A DNA stretch of 38,681 nucleotides from Pseudomonas syringae (GTDB lineage: Bacteria > Pseudomonadota > Gammaproteobacteria > Pseudomonadales > Pseudomonadaceae): positions 1 through 38,681 of the forward strand of contig NZ_WKEQ01000047.1 of NCBI RefSeq assembly GCF_021605415.1, read 5' to 3'. Position 1 is the stretch's first letter. Each line of letters begins with the position of its first letter. The notes below the pieces were generated by a model. It was not told the DNA's origin. It did not search any database and worked only from the letters and a program-made list of their open reading frames with translations. A program made the position numbers and the translations under genes. Below are positions 1-8,364 of this stretch, piece after piece.

Positions 1-178
1 GCATAGGCCTCCACGGCCCGGCCTGGCACAGCAAACCCTGTCGCGGAAAATTCCCCAGCGCGGCGGCAATGTTAATGCCCCAGACCTTTGGATTCTCCGA
101 GACCGGCCCGGTACGCCCGGGGATAAAGATTTCCGTGAGGGCACGTGGTTCGGTGCCGGGTGAGTCGGTGGATGACAT
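1..178 (-). CDS. Unidentified protein, N-terminal part only
   Basis: A minus-strand reading frame starts with ATG at 178-176 and stays open through the left edge of the window (59 complete codons). AAGGAG lies about 5 bases before the ATG, which makes this a convincing start. The visible protein begins MSSTDSPGTEPRALTEIF and continues through VWGINIAAALGNFP. I do not recognise the family. The first residues look disordered and there is no signal peptide. The rest of the gene lies outside the window, so no function is proposed. Confidence 0.6.
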   Translation of the reverse strand, partial: MSSTDSPGTEPRALTEIFIPGRTGPVSENPKVWGINIAAALGNFPRQGLLCQAGPWRPM

Positions 179-283
179 GACTGCTCCTTGCGGGTGAGGG
201 TGACGGAGTGATTTATGACGCGGGAGCGGGAGATTGCCTACTGTCAGGTCTGACAGGTAGAGGCCTATTTAAGACGGACGGTA

Positions 284-315
284 TGTGTAGGAGCCGCCGC
301 AGCCTGCGGCAGCTC
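284..315. repeat. Short REP-like palindrome (GTAGGAGCcGCCGCAGCCTGCGGCAGCTC type)
   Basis: GCCGCAGCCTGCGGC forms a small inverted repeat preceded by TGTAGGAG. The same vocabulary (TGTAGGAGCTG..., GCAGCCTxCGGCAGCTCC) recurs near 6125, 17468, 20900 and 35521, so this is one copy of a dispersed intergenic palindrome. It lies between the divergent genes at 178 and 377. Confidence 0.6.
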
Positions 316-376
316 AAGAGCGCGGTGTGTTCAGGTTAGAGTGATCGGCCATGTGCTCATCAAGGACGAATCTGCT

Positions 377-892
377 ATGCGTGAAGACAATCCCGCTATC
401 CATCTCGAACGCTTCAACGAGTCCCATGTTGAAGGCGTCACCGCGCTCTATAACGATCCCGCCGTGGCGCGGCATGTGTTGCAAGTGCCCTTTCAGTCCA
501 CTGAGGTCTGGCGTCAGCGATTGCTGGCGGAGAATGAGCGGGCGTTGAAACTGGTGGCGCTGCATCAAGGCATGGTGATTGGTCAGTTGGGGCTGGAAGG
601 CTATTCGCGGATTCGCCGCAGCCATGCCGGTGGGTTCGGCATGGGAGTGGCGGTTGCCTGGCAGGGGAAGGGCGTGGGTTCCAGACTGTTGGCGGCGGCG
701 CTGGACTTTGCCGACAACTGGATGAATCTGCACCGCGTCGAGCTTACCGTCTACGCCGACAACGAGGCCGCTATCGGCCTCTACCGCAAGTTCGGCTTCG
801 AGACCGAAGGCCTGTTGCGCGATTACGCCGTGCGTGACGGGCGGTGGGTGGACACCTTGACCATGGCGCGTCTGCGCACGCCCAGGGTTTGA
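377..892 (+). CDS. GNAT family N-acetyltransferase, YhhY type
   Basis: The 171-aa protein reads as one GNAT domain. It matches what I remember of E. coli YhhY along its length: LQVP near residue 35, RRSHAGGFGMG at 80-90, the acetyl-CoA loop QGKGVG at 96-101, then HRVELTVYADNEAAIGLYRKFGFE at about 119-142 and a WVDTLTMAR tail. YhhY acetylates aminoacyl compounds in the cytoplasm using acetyl-CoA; the substrate here is inferred from the family only. An in-frame ATG exists at 341, but the ATG at 377 has AAGGA eight to nine bases upstream and gives the usual N-terminus, so it is preferred. The gene ends one base before the 3' end of the convergent racemase gene, so the two probably form separate transcription units. 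Confidence 0.85.
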   Translation: MREDNPAIHLERFNESHVEGVTALYNDPAVARHVLQVPFQSTEVWRQRLLAENERALKLVALHQGMVIGQLGLEGYSRIRRSHAGGFGMGVAVAWQGKGVGSRLLAAALDFADNWMNLHRVELTVYADNEAAIGLYRKFGFETEGLLRDYAVRDGRWVDTLTMARLRTPRV

Positions 893-893
893 C

Positions 894-1586
894 TCAGTCG
901 CCCAGCGCGAACGCCACCGCCGCCTGCGCGTGCAGCTCGGTGGTGTCGAGCAAGGGCAGGGCACTGTGTTCGGGTTTGATCAGCAGGCCGATTTCCGTGC
1001 AGCCGAGGATGATCGCCCGGGCGCCACGTGCGGTCAGGGATTCGATGACCTGTTGATAGACCTTGCGTGATTCATTGCTGATGACGCCGACACAGAGTTC
1101 GTCATAGATGATGCGGTGCACGGCCTCGCGCGCTTCGTCATCCGGCACCAGCACCGTCAAACCCTGAGCGATCAGGCGTTCCTTGAGGAAATCCTGCTCC
1201 ATGGTGAACGCCGTGCCGAGCAGGCCGACGATGCGTGCATCAATGGCCAGAGCCGCGTGCGCGGCGGGTTCGGCGATGTGCAGGAAGGGGATGCCGATGG
1301 CCGCTTGAATCTGCCCGGCGACCTTGTGCATGGTGTTGGTGCAAAGCACTACACAGTCGGCGCCAGCGGTCTCAAGCCTGCGCGCGGCATTCACCAGGAT
1401 CGCTGCGGCGTCATCCCAGCGTCCGGCGTGCTGGGCCTGTTCGACCGGGCCGAAGTCGACGCTGTACATCAGCAGTTGTGCAGAGCGCAGCGGGCCGAGT
1501 TGATCGCGGACTTGCTGGTTGATGAGTCGATAATATTCGGCGCTGGATTCCCAGCTCATGCCGCCGATCAGGCCGATGGTGCGCAT
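894..1586 (-). CDS. ygeA: Aspartate/glutamate racemase family protein (YgeA/RacX type)
   Basis: This 230-aa protein has the full length and signatures of the Asp/Glu racemase family. The N-terminus MRTIGLIGGMSWESS is followed by two catalytic-type cysteines in LCTNTMHK (C82) and LGCTEIG (C196), the pair that normally performs two-base proton abstraction without a cofactor. The sequence follows E. coli YgeA closely by eye (SAQLLMYSVDF, PFLHIAE, FTMEQDFLKERL), and YgeA is a broad-specificity amino-acid racemase. The likely role is production of D-amino acids in the cytoplasm, possibly for cell-wall remodelling; the substrate is not determined by sequence. The start is supported by GAGGA about 8 bases upstream. 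It is divergent from the membrane-protein gene at 1859, with a 272-bp shared upstream region. Confidence 0.88.
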   Translation of the reverse strand: MRTIGLIGGMSWESSAEYYRLINQQVRDQLGPLRSAQLLMYSVDFGPVEQAQHAGRWDDAAAILVNAARRLETAGADCVVLCTNTMHKVAGQIQAAIGIPFLHIAEPAAHAALAIDARIVGLLGTAFTMEQDFLKERLIAQGLTVLVPDDEAREAVHRIIYDELCVGVISNESRKVYQQVIESLTARGARAIILGCTEIGLLIKPEHSALPLLDTTELHAQAAVAFALGD

Positions 1587-1858
1587 TGGATGTCCTCAGT
1601 CTCAGGCCCATGTGAAAGTCCGGGCCCACAAGAGTGTCGTTTTGTTCGAACGCGGATACCAGCGCTAATCAACTGTACCGGCCAACTTGACGAGAAGTGT
1701 CATGGCGGTTTTTTGTCTCAATCCAGACCACCGGGGAAACCCTTAGGCGTCGGTCATTCGGGGGATTTTTGCTTGGGTCGATGGTGGCCTTTTGGTAGAG
1801 TCCCCGGCGCCAGCGGGTTTACGGCTGGACGACGGAATGAAGAAGGGAGTCTCGTCTT

Positions 1859-2827
1859 GTGATTGCAGGCAAAAAAATCCTGGGGCTGGTGGCGTTGCTT
1901 TTGATGGTGACGCTGTGGGCCAGCTACTTGTATGTGTTCAAGGAAAACCGCGACGGCCAGTTGGGCGGCGCCAACGAAAGCACTGCGTGGTGCGGCACGC
2001 TACCGTCCAGCGAAGCGGCGTTGCTCGGCCGTGATCAACTGACCTTGCGCGTCACTAACAATCTGCGCGGCGAGTTCATGCTTGATGGCGCGGTGGTGGT
2101 GTCCGAGCGCACGTTCAATCGCTACGGCCTGGGCCGCAACGAACTGCGTCTGCGCCTCGAGCCACTGCAATGGTCATTCGGCGTGACGCCGATTTTCCTC
2201 GAACAGGTCAAGATCAAACCGCTCAGTCGCAACCTGTCCTCGTCTAACAAAAGCGCCTATGCCGAACTCGAGCCGCGACCGATCGGTGTGCAGGGGCGGG
2301 CCACCGAGTTTCCTTTCGATACCTATCGGTACGGCTACAAACCGGTGCTCTATTACCTCAAGGGCACCGAGCGCGTCGACCTGCGCTTCAAGAACATCAC
2401 CACGCTGATGCAGATGTCCAATACCTTCACGCCGATCCAGAAGTACAACCGCGTCGACTACATCAACGAGAAAAACTCGATGATCCGCGATGAGGATTAC
2501 AAGGCCTATGGGCCGCAGGAATGTGCGTTCAGCGTTGAGCGCAAGGGCTCGTTCAAGGTTGTCGTGTTGCTGTTGCTACTGATGACGTGTTTGCCGTTGC
2601 TGCACGTGTTCTACCGCGACGAGCCGGGCATCGACTTTCTTGCGACGCTGGTGGGGATCGCGGTGGCGCGGGTTCTGCTGGTAGGGCCGCCGCAGGACTT
2701 TCAGTTGTACAACATCGACTTTTTATTCGGTGCGGCGATTCTGTTGGTGGGGTCGGTATCGTTGGTGAAAGCGATGCGGGCCCATAGCCGGCGGGAACTG
2801 GCGCAGAAAAGTGGCTCGTCCTGGTAA
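1859..2827 (+). CDS. Membrane protein of unknown function with a periplasmic domain
   Basis: This 322-aa protein starts at GTG (AAGGGAG lies about 10 bases upstream). It has an N-terminal membrane segment at about residues 7-26, a large, probably periplasmic region of some 200 residues, and about three C-terminal membrane segments starting near VVVLLLLLMTCLPLL. Two cysteines in the soluble part (WCGTL and QECAF) could form a disulfide. The end is basic and polar (RAHSRRELAQK). The arrangement of an amino-proximal helix, a beta-rich domain and a short bundle is reminiscent of uncharacterised DUF4436-like proteins, but I cannot confirm that family. No enzymatic motif is visible. It stands alone, divergent from the racemase and convergent with the cytochrome gene. 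Confidence 0.75.
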   Translation: MIAGKKILGLVALLLMVTLWASYLYVFKENRDGQLGGANESTAWCGTLPSSEAALLGRDQLTLRVTNNLRGEFMLDGAVVVSERTFNRYGLGRNELRLRLEPLQWSFGVTPIFLEQVKIKPLSRNLSSSNKSAYAELEPRPIGVQGRATEFPFDTYRYGYKPVLYYLKGTERVDLRFKNITTLMQMSNTFTPIQKYNRVDYINEKNSMIRDEDYKAYGPQECAFSVERKGSFKVVVLLLLLMTCLPLLHVFYRDEPGIDFLATLVGIAVARVLLVGPPQDFQLYNIDFLFGAAILLVGSVSLVKAMRAHSRRELAQKSGSSW

Positions 2828-2870
2828 CTCCGGGTTCACTCGTCAGCTCCTACAGGGGATTGTGGAGGGT

Positions 2871-5228
2871 TTATTTCAGCGCCGGGTCGCCCATGTTGAT
2901 TCTCTTCCAGCCTTGCAACAGCGCCTGCGCCCTGGGTTCCTGGTCGCTGTCGAGGTAGTACTGGATCAGCGACAGGCGCGCATTGCGGTTTGCCGGTTGG
3001 TCTTTCAGCAGTCGCTCCAGCTCTGCGCACGCTTCATCGACCTTACCGCTCTCGTGCAGCGCCACCGCCAGCACATAACCGTATTGCGCGTTCTGCGGCT
3101 CCAGTTGCGCAGCCTTGCTCAGGGCCGACATGGCTTCACTGCGCTTGCCGGCGCGGATCAGCGACAGTCCGCGTGTATGTTGCAGCAACGCGGCGTCTGG
3201 ATGTTCCTTGAGACTATCCTTCAGTAACGTTTGCGCTTCCTGACCACGACCATTGCTCTCCAGCCATTGCACCAGCGTCACCAGTGCCGGGTAGAAATCC
3301 GGGTCACGTTTGAGCGCGGTGCGCAGCAATCCTTCAACCTCGGCACCCCGGCCGCTGGCCTGATAAAGCATGGCCAGATTGAGATTGGCCTCGGCGCGCT
3401 CGGCGAGATTTTTCTGCACATTTTCGTACTCGCCGATGGCGGCGTCCCAATTGGCTTGCGCATTGCCGAGGCCGTTACGGGCCACGCTGAGCAGATCCCG
3501 TGCCGCCGCGATACGCACGGCTTTCACCGGATCGCCCAACAGCGGCGTCAGCAACCGCGCGCGCTCGGGTGGCGGAATAAATGCGCTGATTGCCCGCACC
3601 GCGCTTTCACGAACTTGCGGTGCCGGGTGCTGCAGATCTTGAGTGGCGAGTTTCAGCGCCTGTTCACTCGGGTACAGCGGCAGTTCGGCGAGCAGGGTGG
3701 CGCGCTGGATCGCTGGCAGGTTGCTGCGCTGCAATTGCTGGTAAAGCGCAGTCGCCGCGCCGGGTTGGCCGTTGCGGATCAGCCACAGGCTTTCGTCGTA
3801 ACGCGGCGCCTGCGGTTCGGATGAAGCACGCCACAGCTTGTATTGCGCCGTGACGTTGTCGCCGTCCTTGCCTTGATGGCAGGTCAGGCAGGCATCCGGC
3901 GTGCCGAGTTTTTTTGCTCGCGGCGGGTTGGGAATGCTGAAGCTGTGGTCATGCCGGAAATCATTGCCCATATAAAACTTGCCGGGCATGTGGCAATCCA
4001 CACATTGCGAGCCGGGCTGGCCCAGGGTGTGGCGGGTGTGTTCCACGGAATCGTAATTTTTCGCTTGCAGGCCTTTGCCATTGACGCTCTCGACCGAGGG
4101 TTTCCCGGCCTTGTTGTGGCATTGCAGGCACACACCGTTGCCCGGCGCTTTCAGGTCGGTGCTGTGCGGGTTGTGGCAGTCGCTGCAACGCACGCCCTTG
4201 TCGAACATTTTGCTTTGCAGGAACGAGCCGTGTTCGAACACTTCGTCGTTGATCTTGCCGTCCAGCGCATAAAGCTCGCGGGTGAGGGTGCTCGGCAGGT
4301 AGTCGTCCATCAGACGCTTGCCGACGGTGAAGCCATCGCCCAATGGTGCGCGGCGAGCGTGGCAGCGGGCGCAGGTTTCGATTTCGATCGTGGCGTTTTT
4401 GTCTTTGAGATTGACGTCGAATCCGGCGTTGATCAGGCCGGTTTTTTTCGCCGTCCATTCCAGGTGATTCGATGCCGGCCCATGACAGGCCTGACATCCA
4501 ACACCAAGGCTGTTCCAGTGGCTGGCGAAGGTATTTGTCGCGGCATCGAAATTACGCTTGAAACCGGTGGTGTGGCACTCGACGCACATGAAGTTGGCGT
4601 TCTGGCTTGGCTTGCTCCAATGCAGAGGATTTTTGAAATGGACACCCTGTCCTGGGTAGAGATGAAACCAGCGATTTTTCTCGGTATCCCACGCCACGCC
4701 GAGCGCTTGTAGCCGACCGTTGCCGACCTCGATCAGGTATTGCTGCAGCGGCGCGATACCAAAGGTGTACGCCACTTTGAAGTCAGCATTCTTGCCATCG
4801 ATGCCCGGCGTATTGACCCAGAACTCGTCGCCCTTGCGCATGAACCGGGTCGTCTCGTTTTCAGCTTTGAAGGTGATGTTTTGGAAGTCGCCGAGCATCG
4901 TATCGGTGTTGGCCGCTTGCATCGCCAATTGATGATGAGAGCCTTGCCAATCCTTGACCTGTTGGCTGTGACAGCCTTTGCACTGTTGCTCGTCGACCAT
5001 CGTCGCCGGGTTGTTCGCGGCCACAGGTTTTAGCTTGGCGGGCGCTGGAGCAGGGGTGCTGACCTGCACCGGGTTTATCGGTGCTGGTGCCGGACTGAAC
5101 AGAAACCAGCCGATCCCCGCCACCACCGCCAGCAACAGGCCGATGGTGACGGGAAACAGGTAACGTGAAATCGAGATCGGGGAAGCATCACGCTGCAACG
5201 GTGTGGCTTTATTTTTATGCTTGGGCAT
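2871..5228 (-). CDS. Octahaem cytochrome c with C-terminal HEAT/TPR-like repeats
   Basis: This 785-aa protein has a basic cytoplasmic start and one membrane segment (about 24-45), then a proline/alanine-rich linker. Eight CXXCH haem-attachment motifs follow, with histidines at 87, 219, 249, 290, 352, 371, 413 and 451. They include CKGCH, CVECH, CQACH, CARCH, CSDCH, CLQCH, CVDCH and CLTCH. Residues from about 490 to 590 resemble HEAT-like repeats (ELPLYPSEQALKLA, QVRESAVRAI, AVRIAAARDLL), and about 600-785 are TPR-like (LNLAMLYQASGRGAEVEGLL, YVLAVALHESGKVDEACAEL). The protein is presumably anchored to the inner membrane with the haems in the periplasm. Haem spacing fits the cytochrome c554 / multihaem family; no CXXCK or other nitrite-reductase site is seen. 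A role in electron transfer or reduction of an unknown acceptor is inferred. No redox partner is encoded next to it. Confidence 0.85.
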   Translation of the reverse strand: MPKHKNKATPLQRDASPISISRYLFPVTIGLLLAVVAGIGWFLFSPAPAPINPVQVSTPAPAPAKLKPVAANNPATMVDEQQCKGCHSQQVKDWQGSHHQLAMQAANTDTMLGDFQNITFKAENETTRFMRKGDEFWVNTPGIDGKNADFKVAYTFGIAPLQQYLIEVGNGRLQALGVAWDTEKNRWFHLYPGQGVHFKNPLHWSKPSQNANFMCVECHTTGFKRNFDAATNTFASHWNSLGVGCQACHGPASNHLEWTAKKTGLINAGFDVNLKDKNATIEIETCARCHARRAPLGDGFTVGKRLMDDYLPSTLTRELYALDGKINDEVFEHGSFLQSKMFDKGVRCSDCHNPHSTDLKAPGNGVCLQCHNKAGKPSVESVNGKGLQAKNYDSVEHTRHTLGQPGSQCVDCHMPGKFYMGNDFRHDHSFSIPNPPRAKKLGTPDACLTCHQGKDGDNVTAQYKLWRASSEPQAPRYDESLWLIRNGQPGAATALYQQLQRSNLPAIQRATLLAELPLYPSEQALKLATQDLQHPAPQVRESAVRAISAFIPPPERARLLTPLLGDPVKAVRIAAARDLLSVARNGLGNAQANWDAAIGEYENVQKNLAERAEANLNLAMLYQASGRGAEVEGLLRTALKRDPDFYPALVTLVQWLESNGRGQEAQTLLKDSLKEHPDAALLQHTRGLSLIRAGKRSEAMSALSKAAQLEPQNAQYGYVLAVALHESGKVDEACAELERLLKDQPANRNARLSLIQYYLDSDQEPRAQALLQGWKRINMGDPALK

Positions 5229-5443
5229 TGCGACGTCCGTGATCCAGGTGCGTTTGCCATCTGGTTTGCGTTCAAGCTTGATGCAGCTTTGCTGTCTGGT
5301 CAGCGTCTGTCAAATAACGGTTGTGAGCGACTGCGCAGCCTTGTGTGAATGTTGTGTTGCTGGATCGCTATTGGCCGAGTTTTAGCTATACCTGTAGCTC
5401 CCCTTACGTAAAATGATTCGGCCCTCTGACAAGGAGTTACAGC

Positions 5444-6115
5444 ATGAAGCTTGCACTGATGATGAGCACCCTGTGCATTGCCACCCTCGGCGTGACGGGT
5501 TGCGCCAGCAAAGTCGTCGAGCCTGACCAGTACTCCGGCTTTCTCAAGGATTACAGTCAACTCAAAGAGGCCAAGTCACCGTCCGGTGCCGAGGTAATGC
5601 GCTGGATGGATCCGAAGATGGACATCAATACATTCACCAGCGTCTACATCGAACCGACTCAGCTCTATCCCAAACCGCAACCGACCGTGAAAATCCCTCA
5701 GCAAACGCTCAATGGCATCACCAGTTACTACGATCAGGCGCTCAAGCGTGAACTGGGCAAATCCCTGCCGCTTGCGGCCGGTCCGGGGCCAGGCGTAATC
5801 GTGGTGCGTGCGGCGATCACCGCTGTCAGCAGCAAGACCGAAGGCCTCAAGCCTTATGAAGTGATTCCGATCGCATTGGTTGCAGCAGCGGTCAGCACCG
5901 CCAGCGGCATCCGCGATCAGGAAACCACTCTGGCGACCGAAGCGGTGTTCCTCGACGGCAGCAGCAACAAAGTCGTCGCCCAGGTCGTGCGCAAAGGCAC
6001 CGGCAAACCCTTGGAAAACGATTCCCAGGTGATGAAGGCCGACGACGTCAAATCGGTCATCGATGGCTGGGCGTCGGATTTGCATCAGTCCTACCTGAAA
6101 CTCAAAAACAAATAA
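5444..6115 (+). CDS. DUF3313-type outer-membrane lipoprotein
   Basis: The 223-aa product begins with a lipoprotein signal: basic start, hydrophobic core and a VTGC lipobox with the lipidated cysteine at 20. The mature part contains EVMRWMDPKMD, TSVYIEPTQLYP, and a conserved hydrophobic stretch near PIALVAAAVSTASGIRDQE. This layout is that of DUF3313 proteins, found in many Gram-negatives and without a defined function. The residue after Cys is Ala, not Asp, so outer-membrane sorting is expected. AAGGAG lies about 8 bases before the ATG. The gene is divergent from the octahaem cytochrome (215 bp between them), so the two might share a control region, but nothing in the sequence links their functions. 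Confidence 0.82.
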   Translation: MKLALMMSTLCIATLGVTGCASKVVEPDQYSGFLKDYSQLKEAKSPSGAEVMRWMDPKMDINTFTSVYIEPTQLYPKPQPTVKIPQQTLNGITSYYDQALKRELGKSLPLAAGPGPGVIVVRAAITAVSSKTEGLKPYEVIPIALVAAAVSTASGIRDQETTLATEAVFLDGSSNKVVAQVVRKGTGKPLENDSQVMKADDVKSVIDGWASDLHQSYLKLKNK

Positions 6116-6145
6116 CCATCCCCGTGTAGGAGCTGCCGCAGTGTC

Positions 6146-6176
6146 CTCGTCGTGCGCATATCATGTGCACGACGAG
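6146..6176. terminator. Strong hairpin between convergent genes
   Basis: CTCGTCGTGC (6146-6155) pairs perfectly with GCACGACGAG (6167-6176), and the stem can extend inward to leave a loop of about 3 bases. It lies between the stop of the lipoprotein gene (6115) and the 3' end of the convergent phosphatase gene (6254), where a bidirectional terminator is expected. There is no long T run, so it may be only an RNA-stabilising hairpin. A TGTAGGAGCTGCCGCAG repeat remnant precedes it at 6125-6141. Confidence 0.5.
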
Positions 6177-6253
6177 TCATCTGACTTGCTCCGTTTGCGC
6201 GGGCACCGCGCATGGTGCGACTGACGTTTTTGCAGTCTTGCGGCACGCTTTTG

Positions 6254-7276
6254 TTATTGCTGTTGCTCGGTTGCCGGTGGGTCGAACGGGTAGATCCGGC
6301 GCCACTCGGCCGCCATGTCCACCACCGTCCAGCCTTGGGAGTTCGCTTCGTCGAGGGCTTTGTCCAGCTTGCCGATGTTGGATTGCCGGTCGTAGGCCCA
6401 TTCACGTTTGGCGTCGGTGTGATGCACCAGGCCCATGAAGCGTTTACCGGTGCCGGCGGCCGTCCACTGCAGCATTTGCAGGTCGCCGTCGGAATTGCCA
6501 AAGGCAAGGATCGGACGACGGCCAATCACGGCGTCGATGCTTTCCGGTTTTCCGGGGCCATCGTCGTTGTGCGCCAGTTTTGGCGTGCGCACGATGGAGG
6601 CTTTGCCGTCCTTGTATTCGAAGGCGGTGATGAAGGTGGTGCCGATCACCTGTTCCGGCGCAATGCCGTAGACCTTCTCGGCGAACGCGCGCATGAACGC
6701 GGTATCGCCGCCGGAAACGATATACGTCTTGAAGTCCTGGCTGCGCAGGTAGTCGAGCATCTCCAGCATCGGCTGGAAGATCATCTCGGTATACGGCTTG
6801 CCGGTTTTCGGGTGCCTGGCCTGGCTGAGCCAGGTTGTTGCATAGTCATCAAAGGCCTCGGTGGTCATGCCGGTGTGGGTGGCGCCGAAGATTTTCAGCA
6901 CGCCCTCCATACCCGCAGCGGCCAAGGCTTTGTGATCGTTTTCAATCACCGCTTTGAACGGCTGAGTCGTAGTCCATTCCGGGTGCTGCGGTGCGGTGCG
7001 CTTGACCTCATCGAACGCGAACATCAGCTCGAAATACATCGGTTGCTCGCTCCACAGCGTACCGTCGTTGTCGAACACGGCGATGCGGTCGGCGGGTCTG
7101 GCGAAGTCCTTGCTGGTCTGGTCGGTGACGGCCTGGACGAACGCGATAACGCTCTTCTTCGACGGGCCGTCGTTCCATGAGGGCAGCGGTTCGGCAGCCT
7201 GGGCGAGCAGCGGCAGGATCAACCCCAGCAACAGGGCCAGACCCAAACGTTCGCGGTTCAGCAGCGGATTCGTCAT
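6254..7276 (-). CDS. Exported HAD-superfamily phosphatase (SerB-like fold)
   Basis: The 340-aa protein has a Sec-type signal (LGLALLLGLILPLLAQA, likely cut after AQA near residue 27) and a HAD phosphatase domain. Motif I is VFDNDGTLW, with nucleophile D69 and acid/base D71. Motif II is the serine of YIVSGG (S188). The motif III lysine may be in the PGKPE region near 243, and motif IV is GNSDGDLQM (D263/D265). The family hydrolyses phosphomonoesters with Mg2+. The signal places this member in the periplasm, where a phosphate-scavenging or phosphoserine/phosphocholine-like substrate is possible; the substrate is unknown. AAGGA precedes the ATG by 6 bases. It is transcribed convergently with the lipoprotein gene and divergently from tpx. 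Confidence 0.85.
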   Translation of the reverse strand: MTNPLLNRERLGLALLLGLILPLLAQAAEPLPSWNDGPSKKSVIAFVQAVTDQTSKDFARPADRIAVFDNDGTLWSEQPMYFELMFAFDEVKRTAPQHPEWTTTQPFKAVIENDHKALAAAGMEGVLKIFGATHTGMTTEAFDDYATTWLSQARHPKTGKPYTEMIFQPMLEMLDYLRSQDFKTYIVSGGDTAFMRAFAEKVYGIAPEQVIGTTFITAFEYKDGKASIVRTPKLAHNDDGPGKPESIDAVIGRRPILAFGNSDGDLQMLQWTAAGTGKRFMGLVHHTDAKREWAYDRQSNIGKLDKALDEANSQGWTVVDMAAEWRRIYPFDPPATEQQQ

Positions 7277-7675
7277 GGGATATCCTTTTTGTGACCAGGG
7301 GTCAACGGGCGCAGCGCCAAGTCGGCGACGTCTTGTGTGAACCGGCCTGACTGTGCAGCGTAGTCAAGATTTCACGAAGTTGAGAGGGCTTGATCGCCGG
7401 CGGGTTCACGGCCGTAACACGAGCGAAACAGTCCTTGCAGGGCGTGGGGCCGGCGGGGTGCAGATAAAGGCCTGGCCACTGCGTTTAAGCCACCCCGGCG
7501 GTTGCGCGGCGCTGAACGGCATGGCTCGGCTATCGTCTCCGAACTCGATGCTGGCCGGGGGCAGGTTGCCGGACGCGTGACGATTTGGATTTGCAGATAG
7601 GTTGCAAAGCCATTTCGTGGTTAACTTCGGCTCCTTGTTTGCTTCTTAATAACAACGTTCAGGAGGATTCCACTC
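7277..7675. other. 399-bp intergenic region without a supported gene
   Basis: This gap separates the divergent phosphatase and tpx genes and must carry both promoters. Ribosome sites are visible at both edges (AAGGA before 7276; AGGAGG before 7676). A minus-strand open stretch ending at 7406 reads plausibly protein-like for about 70 codons but has no good start and no ribosome site, so it is not called. No repeat or hairpin of note was seen. Confidence 0.5.
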
Positions 7676-8176
7676 ATGGCTCAAGTCACCCTTAAAGGCA
7701 ACCCGGTTCAAGTCAATGGCGAGTTGCCACAAGCCGGCTCCAAGGCGCCAGCCTTTTCCCTGGTAGCCGGTAATCTGTCCGATGTCACCCTTCAAGACTT
7801 TGCCGGCAAGCGCAAAGTGCTGAACATCTTCCCAAGCGTCGACACCCCGACCTGCGCCACGTCCGTGCGCAAGTTCAACGCCCAGGCCAATGACATCGAA
7901 AACACCGTAGTGCTGTGCATTTCGGCTGACCTGCCGTTCGCCCAGGCTCGCTTCTGCGGCGCCGAAGGTCTGGAAAACGTCCAGAACCTGTCGACCCTGC
8001 GTGGCACCGAGTTCATCCAGAACTATGGCGTCGCCATCGCTGACGGCCCGCTGAAAGGCCTGACCGCTCGCGCTGTGGTCGTGCTGGACGAAAACGACAA
8101 CGTGCTGCACAGCGAATTGGTCAAGGAAATCGCTGAAGAGCCGAACTACGAAGCGGCCCTGTCCGTTCTCAAGTAA
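7676..8176 (+). CDS. tpx: Thiol peroxidase Tpx (atypical 2-Cys peroxiredoxin)
   Basis: The 166-aa protein is a full-length Tpx. The peroxidatic cysteine is C60 in the signature SVDTPTCATSVRKF, with T57 in the usual active-site position. The resolving cysteine is C94 in ARFCGAEG, at the 34-residue spacing typical of Tpx. The family reduces hydrogen peroxide and especially alkyl hydroperoxides, forming an intramolecular disulfide that thioredoxin re-reduces. There is no signal peptide; E. coli Tpx was once described as periplasmic, but here a cytoplasmic location is expected. A very good AGGAGG lies 8 bases before the ATG, suggesting strong expression. The gene is monocistronic, with its own terminator just downstream. 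Confidence 0.97.
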   Translation: MAQVTLKGNPVQVNGELPQAGSKAPAFSLVAGNLSDVTLQDFAGKRKVLNIFPSVDTPTCATSVRKFNAQANDIENTVVLCISADLPFAQARFCGAEGLENVQNLSTLRGTEFIQNYGVAIADGPLKGLTARAVVVLDENDNVLHSELVKEIAEEPNYEAALSVLK

Positions 8177-8206
8177 GCGCCCCGAAGCAAAAGCATTACA
8201 ATTGTT

Positions 8207-8234
8207 AACGGCCTGGCCCTGTCCAGGCCGTTTT
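8207..8234 (+). terminator. Rho-independent terminator of tpx
   Basis: AACGGCCTGG (8207-8216) and CCAGGCCGTT (8223-8232) form a perfect 10-bp, GC-rich stem with a 6-base loop, followed by a TTTTC run starting at 8231. It begins 31 bases after the tpx stop codon, which is the classic arrangement. Confidence 0.92.
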
Positions 8235-8364
8235 CATTTGTGTATCAGTGTCTTGGCAAACACCTTGTTACGTAAGTTGAAAGTAAATTGCCGGTAAAGG
8301 CGCTTTGCTTAACGCCCACCAGTGCTTATCGTTCAGCCTCCTGTAAAAGAAGCCCACGCGCCCA

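Noticed and set aside
341..376. Earlier in-frame ATG for the YhhY-like gene
   Set aside because: The ATG at 377 has a better ribosome site and matches the normal family start.
7406..7640. Minus-strand open stretch of about 70 codons between the phosphatase and tpx genes
   Set aside because: It reads somewhat protein-like (MPFSAAQPPGWLKRSG) but lacks a ribosome site and any start giving more than 38 residues; it may be a gene remnant, but evidence is too thin.
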